Positions 8,682 through 18,485 of a DNA stretch of 54,704 bases are shown here, one piece after another (position 1 is the first letter of the stretch; each line of letters starts with the position of its first letter). Source of the DNA: Candidatus Tyrphobacter aquilonaris. Its GTDB lineage: Bacteria; Vulcanimicrobiota; Vulcanimicrobiia; Vulcanimicrobiales; Vulcanimicrobiaceae. Both the position numbers and the translations under genes were made by a program. Under the pieces are notes generated by a model. It searched no databases. It saw only the letters and a list, made by a program, of their open reading frames with translations, and had not been told where the DNA came from. The stretch lies in the NCBI GenBank assembly GCA_003133745.1, contig PKZD01000034.1, forward strand, positions 1,886 to 56,589, in the 5' to 3' direction.

Positions 8682-10406
8682 ATGAACCTTCGCAGCCTTG
8701 CCCTGGCTCCCGTGCTGATCGTCGCGCTTCTCGGCGCGTTGCCCGGTCGCGCGACGATTCCGTCACCGCCGCCGTCACCGGTGCTGCCGGCCGTACCGAG
8801 CATCGCGCCCGGTTACGAGGCGCCGAACGTGGAACCCGGGAAGCCGCACGTCATCGGCGTCACCGCGCAGCCGTTCGTCGGCATCTCGCTCTCCGACGCG
8901 ATCGGCATGGCGTTGTTGAAGAATCCGGATCTCGCCGTCGCGGCGGGCAATCGGCGCATCGCATTCTACGGAATCGAGGCGGCACGCGGCGCCTTCGACG
9001 TGCGCCTTCAGGTGCAGCCCGAGTACGACCACTCGCTTACGCCGCCGCAAAACCCATTCTTCGCCGGACCGAACTACGGCCCGATCGCTCAGAACGACGA
9101 GTCGATCTCGGGCGGCGTCTCTGGCATCCTGCCCAACGGCCAGCAGTACAGCATCAACATGACGCAGACGCGAACGGCCAACAATGAGATCGTCAACCTC
9201 CTCAACCCGTACTATCCGACGGCGCTTGCCTTTACGCTGACGCAGCCGCTCTTGCGCAACGCCGGAATGAATGCGCCGAAACGCGATCTGCGTCTTGCGG
9301 TGATCAACGCGAATCAGACGTCGGAGCAGACGCTTGCGACGGTCTCGACGAGCATCGAGCAGGTCGAGGACGCCTATTGGGACCTTGCGTCGGCGTGGCG
9401 CAAGGTCGCCATCCAAGAGGAAGCGCTGCGCGAAGCGATCGCGCAGCAGCGCAGCAATATTCGGCTCGCGCGCCAGGGCGTCGGCGCTCCCGTCGACGCA
9501 GTCGAATCCGGCGCTCAAGTCGCCGCCTTCGAAGGCGACGTCTACTCGGCGCTGCAAGACGTCGCGCTGCTGCAGAACCAACTCAAGAGCGATATTGCCG
9601 ACAACCCCGGCGATCCGGTTTGGGAGGCGAACCTCGTTCCCACCTCTCCGGTGTTGCGCATGCCTCCGGTGCCGACGTTTCCGCAACTCGTCGCAGAGGC
9701 GATGCAAAACCGGCCGGAAATTCGACAAAGCCTCGACGCCGCGCTGCAAACCGACGTGAACGTCGCATACGCGCGAAACCAAACGCTTCCGCAAGTCGAC
9801 GTGAAACTCGGATTCACGAGCAACGGCTATGCAGGCCAAGCAATTCCGATCTCGCCGACGAACCCGCTCTATCCGTTCCTCTGCCCGACGACGCCGTGCT
9901 CGTTCGCGGTGCCGCCCGTCCTCGTCGGCGGTTTGGGGCAGTCGTATAACACGCTCTTCAACGGGCGATATCCATACTTCTCCGCAGCCGTCGTCTTCTC
10001 GACGCCGCTTGGCAATCGCACGGCGCGCGCGCTGCTTGCGCAGGCGCGGGAGCAGCAGCGTAACGCGCAGATCCAACTCGATGCCGTCGAGCAGCGCATC
10101 GGCTACGAAGCGCGCAACGCATTGCAAGCGTACGAGGCGGGGCTCGCGCAGTTGGCGGCCGCGCGCGCGGCTCGCCAAGCGAGTGAGGTCGTCTATGCGA
10201 GCGAACTGCGCAAGTTTCACAACGGCACCTCGACGACGTTCCTCGTCCTCGAGCGAGAGGTCCAACTTGCGCAGAACCGTGGGCGCGAGCTGCAGGCGCA
10301 GACCTCGCTGAACAAGGCGATCGTCGAGCTCCAGCGCGTGAGCGGCGCCATCCTCACCGCCAACGGCGTCGACCTCAACACGCTCGGCTCGCAGGCTGGC
10401 CACTAG
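8682..10406 (+). CDS. TolC-family outer-membrane efflux channel
   Basis: The 574-residue product has a signal peptide (cleavage near ALPGRA, about residue 23), a proline-rich linker and two outer-membrane-efflux repeats. The first repeat begins at SLSDAIGMALLKNPDLAVA. The second contains YARNQTLPQVDVKLGF and ends in long helices rich in Ala, Gln and Arg. This is the trimeric channel that opens efflux or type I secretion assemblies to the outside. A TolC channel also implies a diderm envelope. It lies seven bases after the HlyD-type adaptor gene and presumably pairs with it. Confidence 0.93.
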   Translation: MNLRSLALAPVLIVALLGALPGRATIPSPPPSPVLPAVPSIAPGYEAPNVEPGKPHVIGVTAQPFVGISLSDAIGMALLKNPDLAVAAGNRRIAFYGIEAARGAFDVRLQVQPEYDHSLTPPQNPFFAGPNYGPIAQNDESISGGVSGILPNGQQYSINMTQTRTANNEIVNLLNPYYPTALAFTLTQPLLRNAGMNAPKRDLRLAVINANQTSEQTLATVSTSIEQVEDAYWDLASAWRKVAIQEEALREAIAQQRSNIRLARQGVGAPVDAVESGAQVAAFEGDVYSALQDVALLQNQLKSDIADNPGDPVWEANLVPTSPVLRMPPVPTFPQLVAEAMQNRPEIRQSLDAALQTDVNVAYARNQTLPQVDVKLGFTSNGYAGQAIPISPTNPLYPFLCPTTPCSFAVPPVLVGGLGQSYNTLFNGRYPYFSAAVVFSTPLGNRTARALLAQAREQQRNAQIQLDAVEQRIGYEARNALQAYEAGLAQLAAARAARQASEVVYASELRKFHNGTSTTFLVLEREVQLAQNRGRELQAQTSLNKAIVELQRVSGAILTANGVDLNTLGSQAGH

Positions 10407-10448
10407 GCCCTCGCAGGGGCCACCGGGCGGGCGTTCGAAGGCGCCTCC

Positions 10449-11570
10449 ATGATGCAAACGCTCGCTCGTTACGCCGCCGCGCTCGTTTTCAGCGCGGCGT
10501 TCGTTCCCCTTGCCGCCTCGGCATCCTGTCAGGTTTCCGGGGGTAACGCCTCGCAGTTCGCTTCGATCGACCAAGCCGTTCAAGCCTTCATGCAGGCGCA
10601 GAACGTCCATAACTCGGAGTTGGCGATCTCCGAGCACGGTCATCTCGTCTTCTCGCACGCGTACACCTGCGGGAAAGGCCAAGGGCCTGCGACGAGGACG
10701 AGCACGATCTTCCGCCTTGCGAGCAACAGCAAAGCTTGGACGAGTGCCGCAATCTATCAACTCATCCAGCGGGGCACGATCGCGCGCTCGACGCGTGCGT
10801 TCCAGTATCTCGGCCTCACGCAACCGCTTCCGGCCGGCGCCCACGTCGATCCGCGCGTCCTCACGATCACGGTCGGAAATCTGATCGACCACAAGTCGGG
10901 TTGGGACGACACGATCTCGCCCTTTTGGGATCCAACGCACAGCATGCGGACGATCGCGTTGGCATTGCACATGTCGCACGACATCAACCAAGAGCAGATG
11001 GTGCGCTATCAACTTGGGAAAGCGCTGCAGCAAGCACCCGGCGCTCACTATGCGTATTGCAACTTTTGCTACGTCGTCTTGGGGATGATCGTCGCGAAGG
11101 CTTCGGGGATGTCGTATGCCGACTACATCGCGCAGAACGTCGCCGCGCCGATCGGTGTTCATAACGCAGTGATCTCGCCGACGCTCGACCCTCGCCTCTC
11201 CGACGAAGTCGCGCACTACTACTCACTCTACGTCGGAGAAAGCGCGATTTACGTACTCTCCGGCATGCATTTTCCCGATCCGAACGGCGGCGACGGTCTC
11301 ATCCGAGAAGTCGACGCGCCGGCGGGCGGCGTCGCGACGTCAGCGGAGTCCGAGATCAAGCTCATGTACCATTACGCAATCTGGGGCGTGGGGCCGCCGG
11401 CTCCCGGCTCTTCACGCGAAGGTTCAGACGAGGGCACGAACACGTGGGCCGAGCAACGGACCGACGGCAAGAACTGGTCGTTCCTCATCAACACGCGCAA
11501 CTACACGAAGAGCAACGCTTTCGACACCTTCACGACTCAAGTCGATCACCTGCTGAACAGCATCCCCTGA
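10449..11570 (+). CDS. secreted beta-lactamase-family serine hydrolase
   Basis: The 373-residue protein belongs to the class C beta-lactamase/esterase group. After a signal peptide (residues 1 to about 26), the nucleophile motif SxxK appears as SNSK at residues 92-95, in FRLASNSKAWTSAAI. The second motif, YxN, is YCN near residue 200. I do not see a clean third HxG/KTG motif, so substrate range cannot be given. Members include D-aminopeptidases and esterases as well as beta-lactamases. The start is ATG at 10449, or 10452. It ends two bases from the convergent pgl gene with no room for a terminator. It is separated by 42 bases from the TolC gene and may be read with it. Confidence 0.82.
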   Translation: MMQTLARYAAALVFSAAFVPLAASASCQVSGGNASQFASIDQAVQAFMQAQNVHNSELAISEHGHLVFSHAYTCGKGQGPATRTSTIFRLASNSKAWTSAAIYQLIQRGTIARSTRAFQYLGLTQPLPAGAHVDPRVLTITVGNLIDHKSGWDDTISPFWDPTHSMRTIALALHMSHDINQEQMVRYQLGKALQQAPGAHYAYCNFCYVVLGMIVAKASGMSYADYIAQNVAAPIGVHNAVISPTLDPRLSDEVAHYYSLYVGESAIYVLSGMHFPDPNGGDGLIREVDAPAGGVATSAESEIKLMYHYAIWGVGPPAPGSSREGSDEGTNTWAEQRTDGKNWSFLINTRNYTKSNAFDTFTTQVDHLLNSIP

Positions 11571-11572
11571 CG

Positions 11573-12289
11573 CTACGCCGACGCCGCCTCGGTGTCGACG
11601 AGCCATAGCAGTCTGCCGTTCGGTGGATGGACGATCTGCGCCGGATACTGCGTGGGATCGCGCGGGCCTTCGCGCACGGCTTTGAGTGCGGCGGCCTTCT
11701 CTTTTCCCGAAACGCCGAAGACGACTTCACGCGCGCCGTTGATGACCTTTGGCGTGATCGTGAGGCGCCACATCTGCACCGACTCCGCGTAGGTCGCGCG
11801 CACGAGCGCGTCGTCGTCGGTGAGCGGATCGTCGCCCGGAAAGAGTGAGGCGGTGTGGCCGTCGGCGCCCATGCCCAACATCACCAAGTCGAGATGGGGC
11901 GCTTCGCCGAACGTATCACGTAAGAGGCGCGCATACTCCAATGCCGCCTGCTCGGGTGCGATCTCGCCGCGCATGCGGTGAATCTGGGCGTGCGGGATTG
12001 GGACGGCATCGAGCAACGTGCTTTTCGCGGTGTGGTAGTTCGACTGCGGGTTATCCGGCGGCACGCAGCGCTCGTCGCCGAAGTAGACGTGCACCGCCTC
12101 CCAGCGCACGCGCGAGCGGCGTGGCTCCTCGGTGAGCAACGCGTAGGCCGCGCGCGGCGTGCTGCCTCCGGCGAGTGCGACGGTGAATGCCTCGCGCGTC
12201 GCGATGGCATCGCGCGCGGAGAAGACAAAGGCGTCCGCGAGATGTTGGGCGAGCAGTTCGTCGTTGCGAAAAACGTGCAGTTCGCTCAG
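11573..12289 (-). CDS. pgl: 6-phosphogluconolactonase
   Basis: This cytoplasmic enzyme hydrolyses 6-phosphogluconolactone, the second step of the oxidative pentose phosphate route. DevB/Pgl signatures include VALAGGSTPRAAYALL, YFGDERCVPP and LGMGADGHTASLFPG. About 238 residues is the normal length. The frame stays open far upstream into opcA, but that part is a shadow. No ATG, GTG or TTG lies near the expected N-terminus, and the best candidate is a CTG at 12289 just after a GAGGGG ribosome site. If so, the gene begins eight bases after the opcA stop. It is the last gene of the minus-strand pentose-phosphate operon. Confidence 0.9.
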   Translation of the reverse strand: MSELHVFRNDELLAQHLADAFVFSARDAIATREAFTVALAGGSTPRAAYALLTEEPRRSRVRWEAVHVYFGDERCVPPDNPQSNYHTAKSTLLDAVPIPHAQIHRMRGEIAPEQAALEYARLLRDTFGEAPHLDLVMLGMGADGHTASLFPGDDPLTDDDALVRATYAESVQMWRLTITPKVINGAREVVFGVSGKEKAAALKAVREGPRDPTQYPAQIVHPPNGRLLWLVDTEAASA

Positions 12290-12296
12290 AGGCCCC

Positions 12297-13205
12297 TCAC
12301 GAAAGCAGTTGCCCTGCCACGGCGAGCGATTCGCGAAAGACCGGATCCGCTTGGTCGTGCAGGATCGCGCGTTCGAGCAGCGAGGCGACGTCGACATCGT
12401 GAAGCGGCGCCACGCGCGCGGGTCGTTTCTTTGCGCCGGTGACTTCGAGGGTTACGGCCGTGCTATCGCCGTTGCACAACTCGGCCTGGAAGTGTGTCGC
12501 GCGAGATTCGAGCGTGATTCGGAGCACGCGGCGCGCCGTACCCTCGCGTACGATCTCATATGCGATCGTTCGCGCGCCGCGACGAGGGCGAAAAGTCTTA
12601 TCGCCGGTGGGCTCCCAACTCAAACGGCTCGCGAGCCATCCGAGCAGATAGTAGCCCTCTGCATCGGAACCGCACGCGATCGTCACCTTGTTCAAATCGA
12701 AGAGATCCTCGACGAAGGCGCGTTCGTCGAAGAAATCGGCGACGACCTCTTGCCAGGGCGCGAGGCGGAGATAGGCAAGGTCGTGGATCGCCGCGTTCTC
12801 CGGATATTTCTCATGGAAGGCGACGAGATCGCGCAGTGCGCCGTCGTCGTCGCGCGCGCGAGAGCTGTCGAGCAGGATCGTGCGCATCTCCGGCGCGAGC
12901 GCGACGAATCGCGCGTCACCCGCCGTTTGCGGCGCGACCCAGAGGAGAATGGGCGGCACGCCCGCCGGCAGCAGGCTCGCCGCGATCGACTGGAGGCGTT
13001 CCGGGGAACTTCCTTGGACGCCCAACTCGATCCAGTCGTCGCTTCGCTCCTCCGGCTTTTCGGCAATCGCGCCGTTGAGCACGACGACGCACGACGAGTG
13101 TCGTTCGGCGAGCTTTCGCGCGCGCTCGCGCGCCCAATCGGCGAGCCGGTCGTCGTCGACGAAGACGAGCAATGCCATCGTGCAGATGCGAACGTTAACG
13201 CTCAC
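12297..13205 (-). CDS. opcA: OpcA, glucose-6-phosphate dehydrogenase assembly protein
   Basis: OpcA is an allosteric effector and assembly factor of glucose-6-phosphate dehydrogenase, known from cyanobacteria and actinobacteria. The 302-residue product shows the typical split domain. An early segment with WIELGVQGSSPERLQSIAASLLP is followed by PPILLWVAPQ, then a DLAYLRLAPWQEVVADFFD region, and later YYLLGWLASRLSWEP. The GTG at 13205 overlaps the zwf stop (GTGA). An ATG 27 bases later (13178) is the alternative. Placement between zwf and pgl is the usual context. Its presence limits the plausible phyla. Confidence 0.88.
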   Translation of the reverse strand: MSVNVRICTMALLVFVDDDRLADWARERARKLAERHSSCVVVLNGAIAEKPEERSDDWIELGVQGSSPERLQSIAASLLPAGVPPILLWVAPQTAGDARFVALAPEMRTILLDSSRARDDDGALRDLVAFHEKYPENAAIHDLAYLRLAPWQEVVADFFDERAFVEDLFDLNKVTIACGSDAEGYYLLGWLASRLSWEPTGDKTFRPRRGARTIAYEIVREGTARRVLRITLESRATHFQAELCNGDSTAVTLEVTGAKKRPARVAPLHDVDVASLLERAILHDQADPVFRESLAVAGQLLS

Positions 13206-14737
13206 AGCCTGCGCCAGTCGGGAAGGAGCCGCAGTGCGGAATCGGGTCCCTGGCTGCCCGCCGGGTAGTTCGGGAACGAAAAGTCCTTCGTGTTCTCCCA
13301 CACGTCGATGATCGGTTCGATGATCTCCCACGCGAGTTCGACTGCATCCCAGCGCGTGAAGAGGGTTTGATCGCCGCGCATGGCGTCGGCGAGGAGCCGT
13401 TCGTACGCGGGCGGCGAGTGGAAGCCGAAGCCCGTGCCGTAGTTGAAGTCCATGAAGACGCTGCGGATATGACTCTTCGGCCCCGGCACCTTCGCCTCGA
13501 AGCGCAGCGCGATGCCTTCGTCGGGCTCGATTTTGATGACCAACATGTTCGGTTCGATCGCGTCCGTCGATTCGCCGTAGAGACGGTGCGGAATCGGCTT
13601 GAAGGTCACGGCGATCTCGGAGGTCTTGCGCGCGAGCCGCTTGCCCGAACGTAATGAGAACGGCACGCCCGCCCAACGCCAGTTGTCGATGAAGATGCGT
13701 GCGGCCGCAAACGTCTCGGTGTTCGATTGCGGCGAGACGTCGGGTTCTTCACGATAACCCGGAACTTTCTTTCCGTCGACGACGCCGGGCCCGTACTGCC
13801 CGCGCGCAGACATCGTCATGACGTCTTCGTGCCGCGGCGGCGAGATCGCCGAGAAAACTTTATACTTCTCGTTGCGGATCGCATCGGCTTCCGAACTCGC
13901 CGGCGGCTCCATCGCGACGAGCGCGAGCAGGTTGAGGACGTGGTTCTGGATCATGTCGCGGAGCGCGCCGGCAGTCTCGTAGTAGTTGCCGCGATCCTCG
14001 ATGCCGATCGACTCCGCCGACGTGATCTGCACCGACTGCACGTAGTTGCGGTTCCAGATCGGTTCGAAGATCGTGTTCGCAAAGCGCAGGGCCATGATGT
14101 CCTGCACCGGCTCTTTGCCGAGGTAGTGATCGATGCGGTAGACGTCGTGCTCGCCGAAGACCTTCTGAACGGTTGTCTGCAGCGCGCGCGCCGACGCGAG
14201 ATCGGTCCCGAACGGCTTCTCGATGACGATGCGCGTCCAGCCTTGCTCGTTGTTGCGCGGGTCGAGATTCGCGCGGCGCAGCAGTTCGATGATTCCCGGA
14301 AAGACCGAGGGCGGCGTCGCGAGATAGAAGAGGCGGTTCCCGCCGGTCCCGAAGCGCTTGTCGTTCTCTTCGAGCCGCTTGCGCAGTTCCTCGAAGTGTG
14401 AAGTCTGCTTGAAGTCCGCGGTGATATAGCTCAAGCACTGCGCGAAATCGTTCCACAACTCGCCCTGCGGCTTCGAGCCTTCGGGCGCAAACTGCTCGAG
14501 TTGCCCGCGGCAATACTCGCGGAACTCGTCGTCGCTGTACTTCGTCCGTGCGAAACCGACGAGTGCAAAGCCGGTCGGCAGGATGCCGCGCAGGCGCAAC
14601 GCCCAGAGCGCGGGGAGCAGCATGCGCTTGAAGAGATCGCCGCTCGCGCCGAAGAGGACGATGCTGCACGGATCGGCGATACGGTCGCTTTCGATGCCCG
14701 CGCGCAGAGGGTTGGGCGCGGGGAGCGTTTCAAGCAT
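13202..14737 (-). CDS. zwf: glucose-6-phosphate 1-dehydrogenase
   Basis: This enzyme oxidises glucose 6-phosphate to 6-phosphogluconolactone and produces NADPH. The 511 residues match the family. The nucleotide-binding GASGDL is at residues 30-35, and the substrate-site motif RIDHYLGKE is near residue 199. Conserved ESxxDAIEPNML and FxYG-like elements follow in the C-terminal half. The ATG at 14737 lies inside the last codons of gnd, which ends at 14730, so the genes overlap by eight bases. The downstream opcA overlaps its stop, so the pair is made together. Confidence 0.97.
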   Translation of the reverse strand: MLETLPAPNPLRAGIESDRIADPCSIVLFGASGDLFKRMLLPALWALRLRGILPTGFALVGFARTKYSDDEFREYCRGQLEQFAPEGSKPQGELWNDFAQCLSYITADFKQTSHFEELRKRLEENDKRFGTGGNRLFYLATPPSVFPGIIELLRRANLDPRNNEQGWTRIVIEKPFGTDLASARALQTTVQKVFGEHDVYRIDHYLGKEPVQDIMALRFANTIFEPIWNRNYVQSVQITSAESIGIEDRGNYYETAGALRDMIQNHVLNLLALVAMEPPASSEADAIRNEKYKVFSAISPPRHEDVMTMSARGQYGPGVVDGKKVPGYREEPDVSPQSNTETFAAARIFIDNWRWAGVPFSLRSGKRLARKTSEIAVTFKPIPHRLYGESTDAIEPNMLVIKIEPDEGIALRFEAKVPGPKSHIRSVFMDFNYGTGFGFHSPPAYERLLADAMRGDQTLFTRWDAVELAWEIIEPIIDVWENTKDFSFPNYPAGSQGPDSALRLLPDWRRL

Positions 14738-15638
14738 GCGTTTCGCTCTTGACGGCGTGGCCGCCGAACTGGTTTCGTAGTGCCGCGATGACCTTCGCGC
14801 TGAAGGACTCGTCTTGTCGCGATGCGAGGCGCGCGAGCAGCGAGAGCGTGATGACCGGCGCGGGCACGTTCTCGTCGATCGCGGCCTGGACCGTCCAGCG
14901 CCCCTCGCCGGTATCGTCGACGTAGCCCGCGATCTTTTCCAGCTTCGGATCTTCGGCGAATGCGAGGACCGCGAGGTCGAGCAACCACGATCGCACGACG
15001 CTGCCGTGGCGCCACAATTCGGCGAGTTGCTTCAGATCGTAGTCAAACTGCGACTGCTTCAGTATCTCGAATCCCTCGCCGTAGGCCTGGAGCATGCCGT
15101 ACTCGACGCCGTTGTGCACCATCTTCGAAAAATGGCCGGCTCCCGGCGCGCCGACGTGGGCGTAGCCGCCTTCGGGTGCGAGCGTCTTGAAGATCGGCTC
15201 GCACTGCTTCACCGCGGCGGCATCGCCTCCGACCATCAAGCAGTAGCCTTCCTCCAGGCCCCAGACACCGCCGCTCGTTCCCGCGTCGACGAGCGAAACG
15301 CCGTGCTTCTTGCAGCGCTCGTACGCGCGCAATCCCTCCTGATAGTTCGTGTTCCCGCCGTCGATGATGATGTCACCCGGCTTCAAGAGCCCGGCGAGCT
15401 GGTCGATCGTGTCGTCGGTGGGCTTCCCGGCCGGGACCATCACCCAAACGATGCGCGGCGTTTGATCGAGCTTTGTAACGAGATCGTCGAGGCCTTTGGA
15501 ACCGATTGCGCCTCCCGCCACGGCTTGCGCAACGGATTTCTCCGTGCGCGCATAGACGACGACGCGATGCCCGCCACGCAGCAGGCGCGTGACCATGTTG
15601 CCGCCCATGCGGCCGAGACCGACCATTGCAAGTTGCAT
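14730..15638 (-). CDS. gnd: 6-phosphogluconate dehydrogenase, decarboxylating (short form)
   Basis: This enzyme oxidatively decarboxylates 6-phosphogluconate to ribulose 5-phosphate. At 302 residues it is the short GntZ/YqeC-type form rather than the 470-residue classic. It has a Rossmann start (MVGLGRMGGNM), an IIDGGNTNY segment, the substrate-loop DAGTSGGVWGLEEGY and the catalytic-lysine segment HFSKMVHNGVEYG. The C-terminal tail is truncated relative to the long form, as in this subfamily, which is often NAD-linked. The cofactor cannot be fixed from sequence here. It lies nine bases after tal-pgi. Confidence 0.93.
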   Translation of the reverse strand: MQLAMVGLGRMGGNMVTRLLRGGHRVVVYARTEKSVAQAVAGGAIGSKGLDDLVTKLDQTPRIVWVMVPAGKPTDDTIDQLAGLLKPGDIIIDGGNTNYQEGLRAYERCKKHGVSLVDAGTSGGVWGLEEGYCLMVGGDAAAVKQCEPIFKTLAPEGGYAHVGAPGAGHFSKMVHNGVEYGMLQAYGEGFEILKQSQFDYDLKQLAELWRHGSVVRSWLLDLAVLAFAEDPKLEKIAGYVDDTGEGRWTVQAAIDENVPAPVITLSLLARLASRQDESFSAKVIAALRNQFGGHAVKSETHA

Positions 15639-15647
15639 GAACGACTC

Positions 15648-18485
15648 CTACGTGCGGATCGCGAGCGCGTCGTCGATCGCGCCATTGAGTTTGTGTAAGC
15701 CTTCCTCGATACCGCCTTTGAGGTGGACGCGCGCGCCGCGGCGCCCTCGCTGATCGAGCGCTTGCCAATCGCCGAGCGCCTGTGCGGCCAGGAGCGTGCG
15801 AAATCCGACATTCATGCCGGGGATCGGCGGATCGTCGGGTTCGTCGGCGGTGATCTGAAGGATCACGACGCTCGGCGGGCCGCCCTTGTGGAGTTGTCCC
15901 GTCGAGTGCAGGAAGCGGGGACCAAATCCGACCGTCGTTGCGACCCGCTGCGCGTTGCGAATTCGCAGTCGCAACTCGTCGAGCAGCCGCGCATGGCTTT
16001 GGTTGCGCGCGAGATAGGCGGTGATCGCGACGTAGTCGCCACGCTTCACGCCGGCGAGCACGCCGCGCAGGCCATCCGCGTCGCGGTTTCCGGAAAGGAA
16101 GCTCAGCTCGAAATCGTCATTCGTGACCGCGGCCTTCGGCTCGTCGATGCGCCCGGTGTGCGCGTACTGCTCGAGCAACGCCTTCGTGTTGTCTTTGGAC
16201 TCCTGGACGTTCGGCTGATCGAAGGCGTCGATCTGAAGAACTGCTCCCGCCGCGGCGACGGCGATCTCCCAGAGGTAGAACTGCTCGCCGAGATCGTACG
16301 GATCGTTCATCGCGAGGCGAACGATCGGATGCCCCGCACTCTCGAGCGCGCGCAAGCGCTCTTCGGTCTCGCGATCGGGGTTCGGCAGCGTCTCGCCGAC
16401 GTAGACGAAGAGCCGGTCGTCGCCGTAATCCTGCGGCGTTCCGAGCGCCTCGCCTTCGATTGGAACGATTCCTTTGCCGAGCTTGCCGGTCGATTCCGCG
16501 ATCAACTGCTCGGCCCACGCGCCGAAGGCTTGGACCGACGGATGCGTGACGATCGTGACTTTGTCGCGCCCATTCCTTGCGAGTCCGCCCATGACCGCGC
16601 CGAAACGGACGCCGGGCGCGCTCTTTGGATCGATCGACTTGTCGTTCGCGTGCATCGCGCCGAGACTGCGATCGAGAAGAAGGGTGATGTCGTAGCCGGC
16701 GATCGCCGCGGGCACGACGCCGAATGGCGAGAGGGCGGAGTAGCGTCCGCCGATGTTTGGATCGCCCAGGAAAGACGTGCGAAAGTGATTCTTTCGCGCT
16801 TCCTCGAGCAGCGGCGTTCCGGGATCGGTGATCGCGATGAAGTGTTTGCCGGCGTTCGCCGCGCCGACGGCCTTCGCGACCTTCGCGTGGAAATACGCGT
16901 AGAACGCATTCGGCTCCGTCGTCGTGCCGCTCTTACTCGAGATGATGAAGAGCGTGCGCGGGAGATCGATCGAGGATTCCAACTCCGCGATCTGCTGCGG
17001 ATCGGTCGAGTCGAGAACGAGGAGCTTCGGGAATCGCTCGACGTGGCCGAACGTTTCCGAGAGGATGTCGGGCGCGAGCGAACTGCCGCCCATGCCGCAG
17101 ACGACCGCGAAATCGAAGGCGGTGCGGAGGTCCTCCGCGCACGACCGGAGATCCGCGGCCTCTTCGAGTGAGTGCTGGGGCGCCTCGAGCCAGCCCAGCG
17201 CGTGCGCGATGATCGGCGCAGCCGCGGGATCGCTCGTCCAGAGCGTCGGGTCTTTCGCCCACATGCGTTTGAGAAAGTCCTTCGCGGCAAGCTCGTCCAG
17301 CGCCGCGCCATCCTGAGGCCGCCCCTTGTCATCCTGAGCCTGTCGAAGGACAATCGTCACTCGTTCGGAGCCCGACGAAATCTGTTTCTGCTTGTAAACG
17401 ATTGCGCCGAGGAGCGCGGCGTACGAATCCGAGAACGAAGAGACGCCGTCCACCTGGAGTTTGTACGTGACGTCGAACATCGATATGCTTGCATCCGCGA
17501 GCGCGCGAAAATCCTCGCGCGCTTCTTCGACGCCCTGTTCAACGGTATCCGGCACGACGTTGCCGTGGTCGAGCAGCGCTTCGAGCGTGTTCGATGGCAT
17601 CGTGTTCACGGTGTCGGGCCCAACGACGGTTTCGACGTACATGAGATCGGGGTAGTTCGGGTTTTTCGTCGACGTCGAGGCCCAGAGCGGTCGCTGTACC
17701 GCGGCGCCGGCCTCGCGGCACTTCTTGAACGCGTCGCCGTGGAAGAGCTCGCGAAACTTCTGATAGGTGAGCTTCAGCCCCGCGACCCCGGCTTTGCCGA
17801 GCAAGGATTCGAGGTTGCGCTCGCCCTTGTCGATGCGCGCTTGAAGAAGATTGTCGACCGCCGTGTCGATGCGGCTGACGAAGACGGAGTTGACGGAGTT
17901 GATGCCGTCGACGGGAAGGCGCTTGGCGATGCGGCGTTCGAGCCCGCGAATGTACGCGCGCGCGGTCTTTTCGTACATGTCGATCGAGAAAATGAGCGTG
18001 ACGTTGATGTTGAGGCCCGCGAAGATCGCCTCTTCGATCGCGGGAATGCCCTCGTTGGTGCCGGGGATCTTCACCATGAGGTTCGGGCGGTCGACGCGCG
18101 CCCAGAGCTCCTTCGCCATCGCGATCGTTCCGGTCGTGTCGTGCGCGAGCAGCGGCGAGACTTCGAGGCTCACGAAACCGTCGCGCCCGCCTTGCGCCAT
18201 GAAGACCGGCGCGAAGGCGTCGCACGCGTTCTGGATGTCCTCGATCGCGAGATCCCAGAAGAGCGCCTCGGGGTTCTTTTCGCTGCCGATCAGCGAGCGC
18301 AACTGCTCGTCGTAATCGTTTCCGGTGCCGATGGCTTTCTCGAAGATCGTCGGGTTGCTCGTCATGCCGCGCAGGCCCTGATCGATGAGCCGTTTCAGCT
18401 CGCCCGAGGCGAACATGCTGCGCCGGAGGTTGTCGAGCCAAATGCTTTGTCCAACATCGGCGAGTTGTTGCAACTGGTTCTTCAA
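15648..18485 (-). CDS. tal-pgi: bifunctional transaldolase / glucose-6-phosphate isomerase
   Basis: A 945-residue fusion joins two pentose-phosphate/glycolysis enzymes. Residues 1 to about 375 are transaldolase: [13 protein letters not shown], then [13 protein letters not shown], then the Schiff-base lysine in [12 protein letters not shown]. Residues about 390-945 are glucose-6-phosphate isomerase, with a [16 protein letters not shown] sugar-phosphate motif. The joint at residues about 378-388 is encoded by a copy of a dispersed DNA repeat (17326-17351) and reads VLRQAQDDK. The start is a TTG at 18485 overlapping the tkt stop (TTGA). Tal-Pgi fusions of about 950 residues are known in several phyla, so the fusion itself is not new. 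Confidence 0.93.
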   Translation of the reverse strand: MKNQLQQLADVGQSIWLDNLRRSMFASGELKRLIDQGLRGMTSNPTIFEKAIGTGNDYDEQLRSLIGSEKNPEALFWDLAIEDIQNACDAFAPVFMAQGGRDGFVSLEVSPLLAHDTTGTIAMAKELWARVDRPNLMVKIPGTNEGIPAIEEAIFAGLNINVTLIFSIDMYEKTARAYIRGLERRIAKRLPVDGINSVNSVFVSRIDTAVDNLLQARIDKGERNLESLLGKAGVAGLKLTYQKFRELFHGDAFKKCREAGAAVQRPLWASTSTKNPNYPDLMYVETVVGPDTVNTMPSNTLEALLDHGNVVPDTVEQGVEEAREDFRALADASISMFDVTYKLQVDGVSSFSDSYAALLGAIVYKQKQISSGSERVTIVLRQAQDDKGRPQDGAALDELAAKDFLKRMWAKDPTLWTSDPAAAPIIAHALGWLEAPQHSLEEAADLRSCAEDLRTAFDFAVVCGMGGSSLAPDILSETFGHVERFPKLLVLDSTDPQQIAELESSIDLPRTLFIISSKSGTTTEPNAFYAYFHAKVAKAVGAANAGKHFIAITDPGTPLLEEARKNHFRTSFLGDPNIGGRYSALSPFGVVPAAIAGYDITLLLDRSLGAMHANDKSIDPKSAPGVRFGAVMGGLARNGRDKVTIVTHPSVQAFGAWAEQLIAESTGKLGKGIVPIEGEALGTPQDYGDDRLFVYVGETLPNPDRETEERLRALESAGHPIVRLAMNDPYDLGEQFYLWEIAVAAAGAVLQIDAFDQPNVQESKDNTKALLEQYAHTGRIDEPKAAVTNDDFELSFLSGNRDADGLRGVLAGVKRGDYVAITAYLARNQSHARLLDELRLRIRNAQRVATTVGFGPRFLHSTGQLHKGGPPSVVILQITADEPDDPPIPGMNVGFRTLLAAQALGDWQALDQRGRRGARVHLKGGIEEGLHKLNGAIDDALAIRT
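17326..17351. repeat. dispersed short repeat inside tal-pgi
   Basis: This 26-base copy reads TTGTCATCCTGAGC, then CTGTCGAAGGAC. It differs from the copies at 22551-22620 at one base. A partial second copy (CCATCCTGAGG) lies at 17308-17318. The element sits in frame and encodes the linker between the two enzyme domains of the fused gene. Confidence 0.85.

Noticed and set aside
12297-13676. Extended OpcA frame starting inside zwf
   Set aside because: The first 157 residues are a shadow of zwf. The GTG at 13205 with a GTGA overlap fits the family length.
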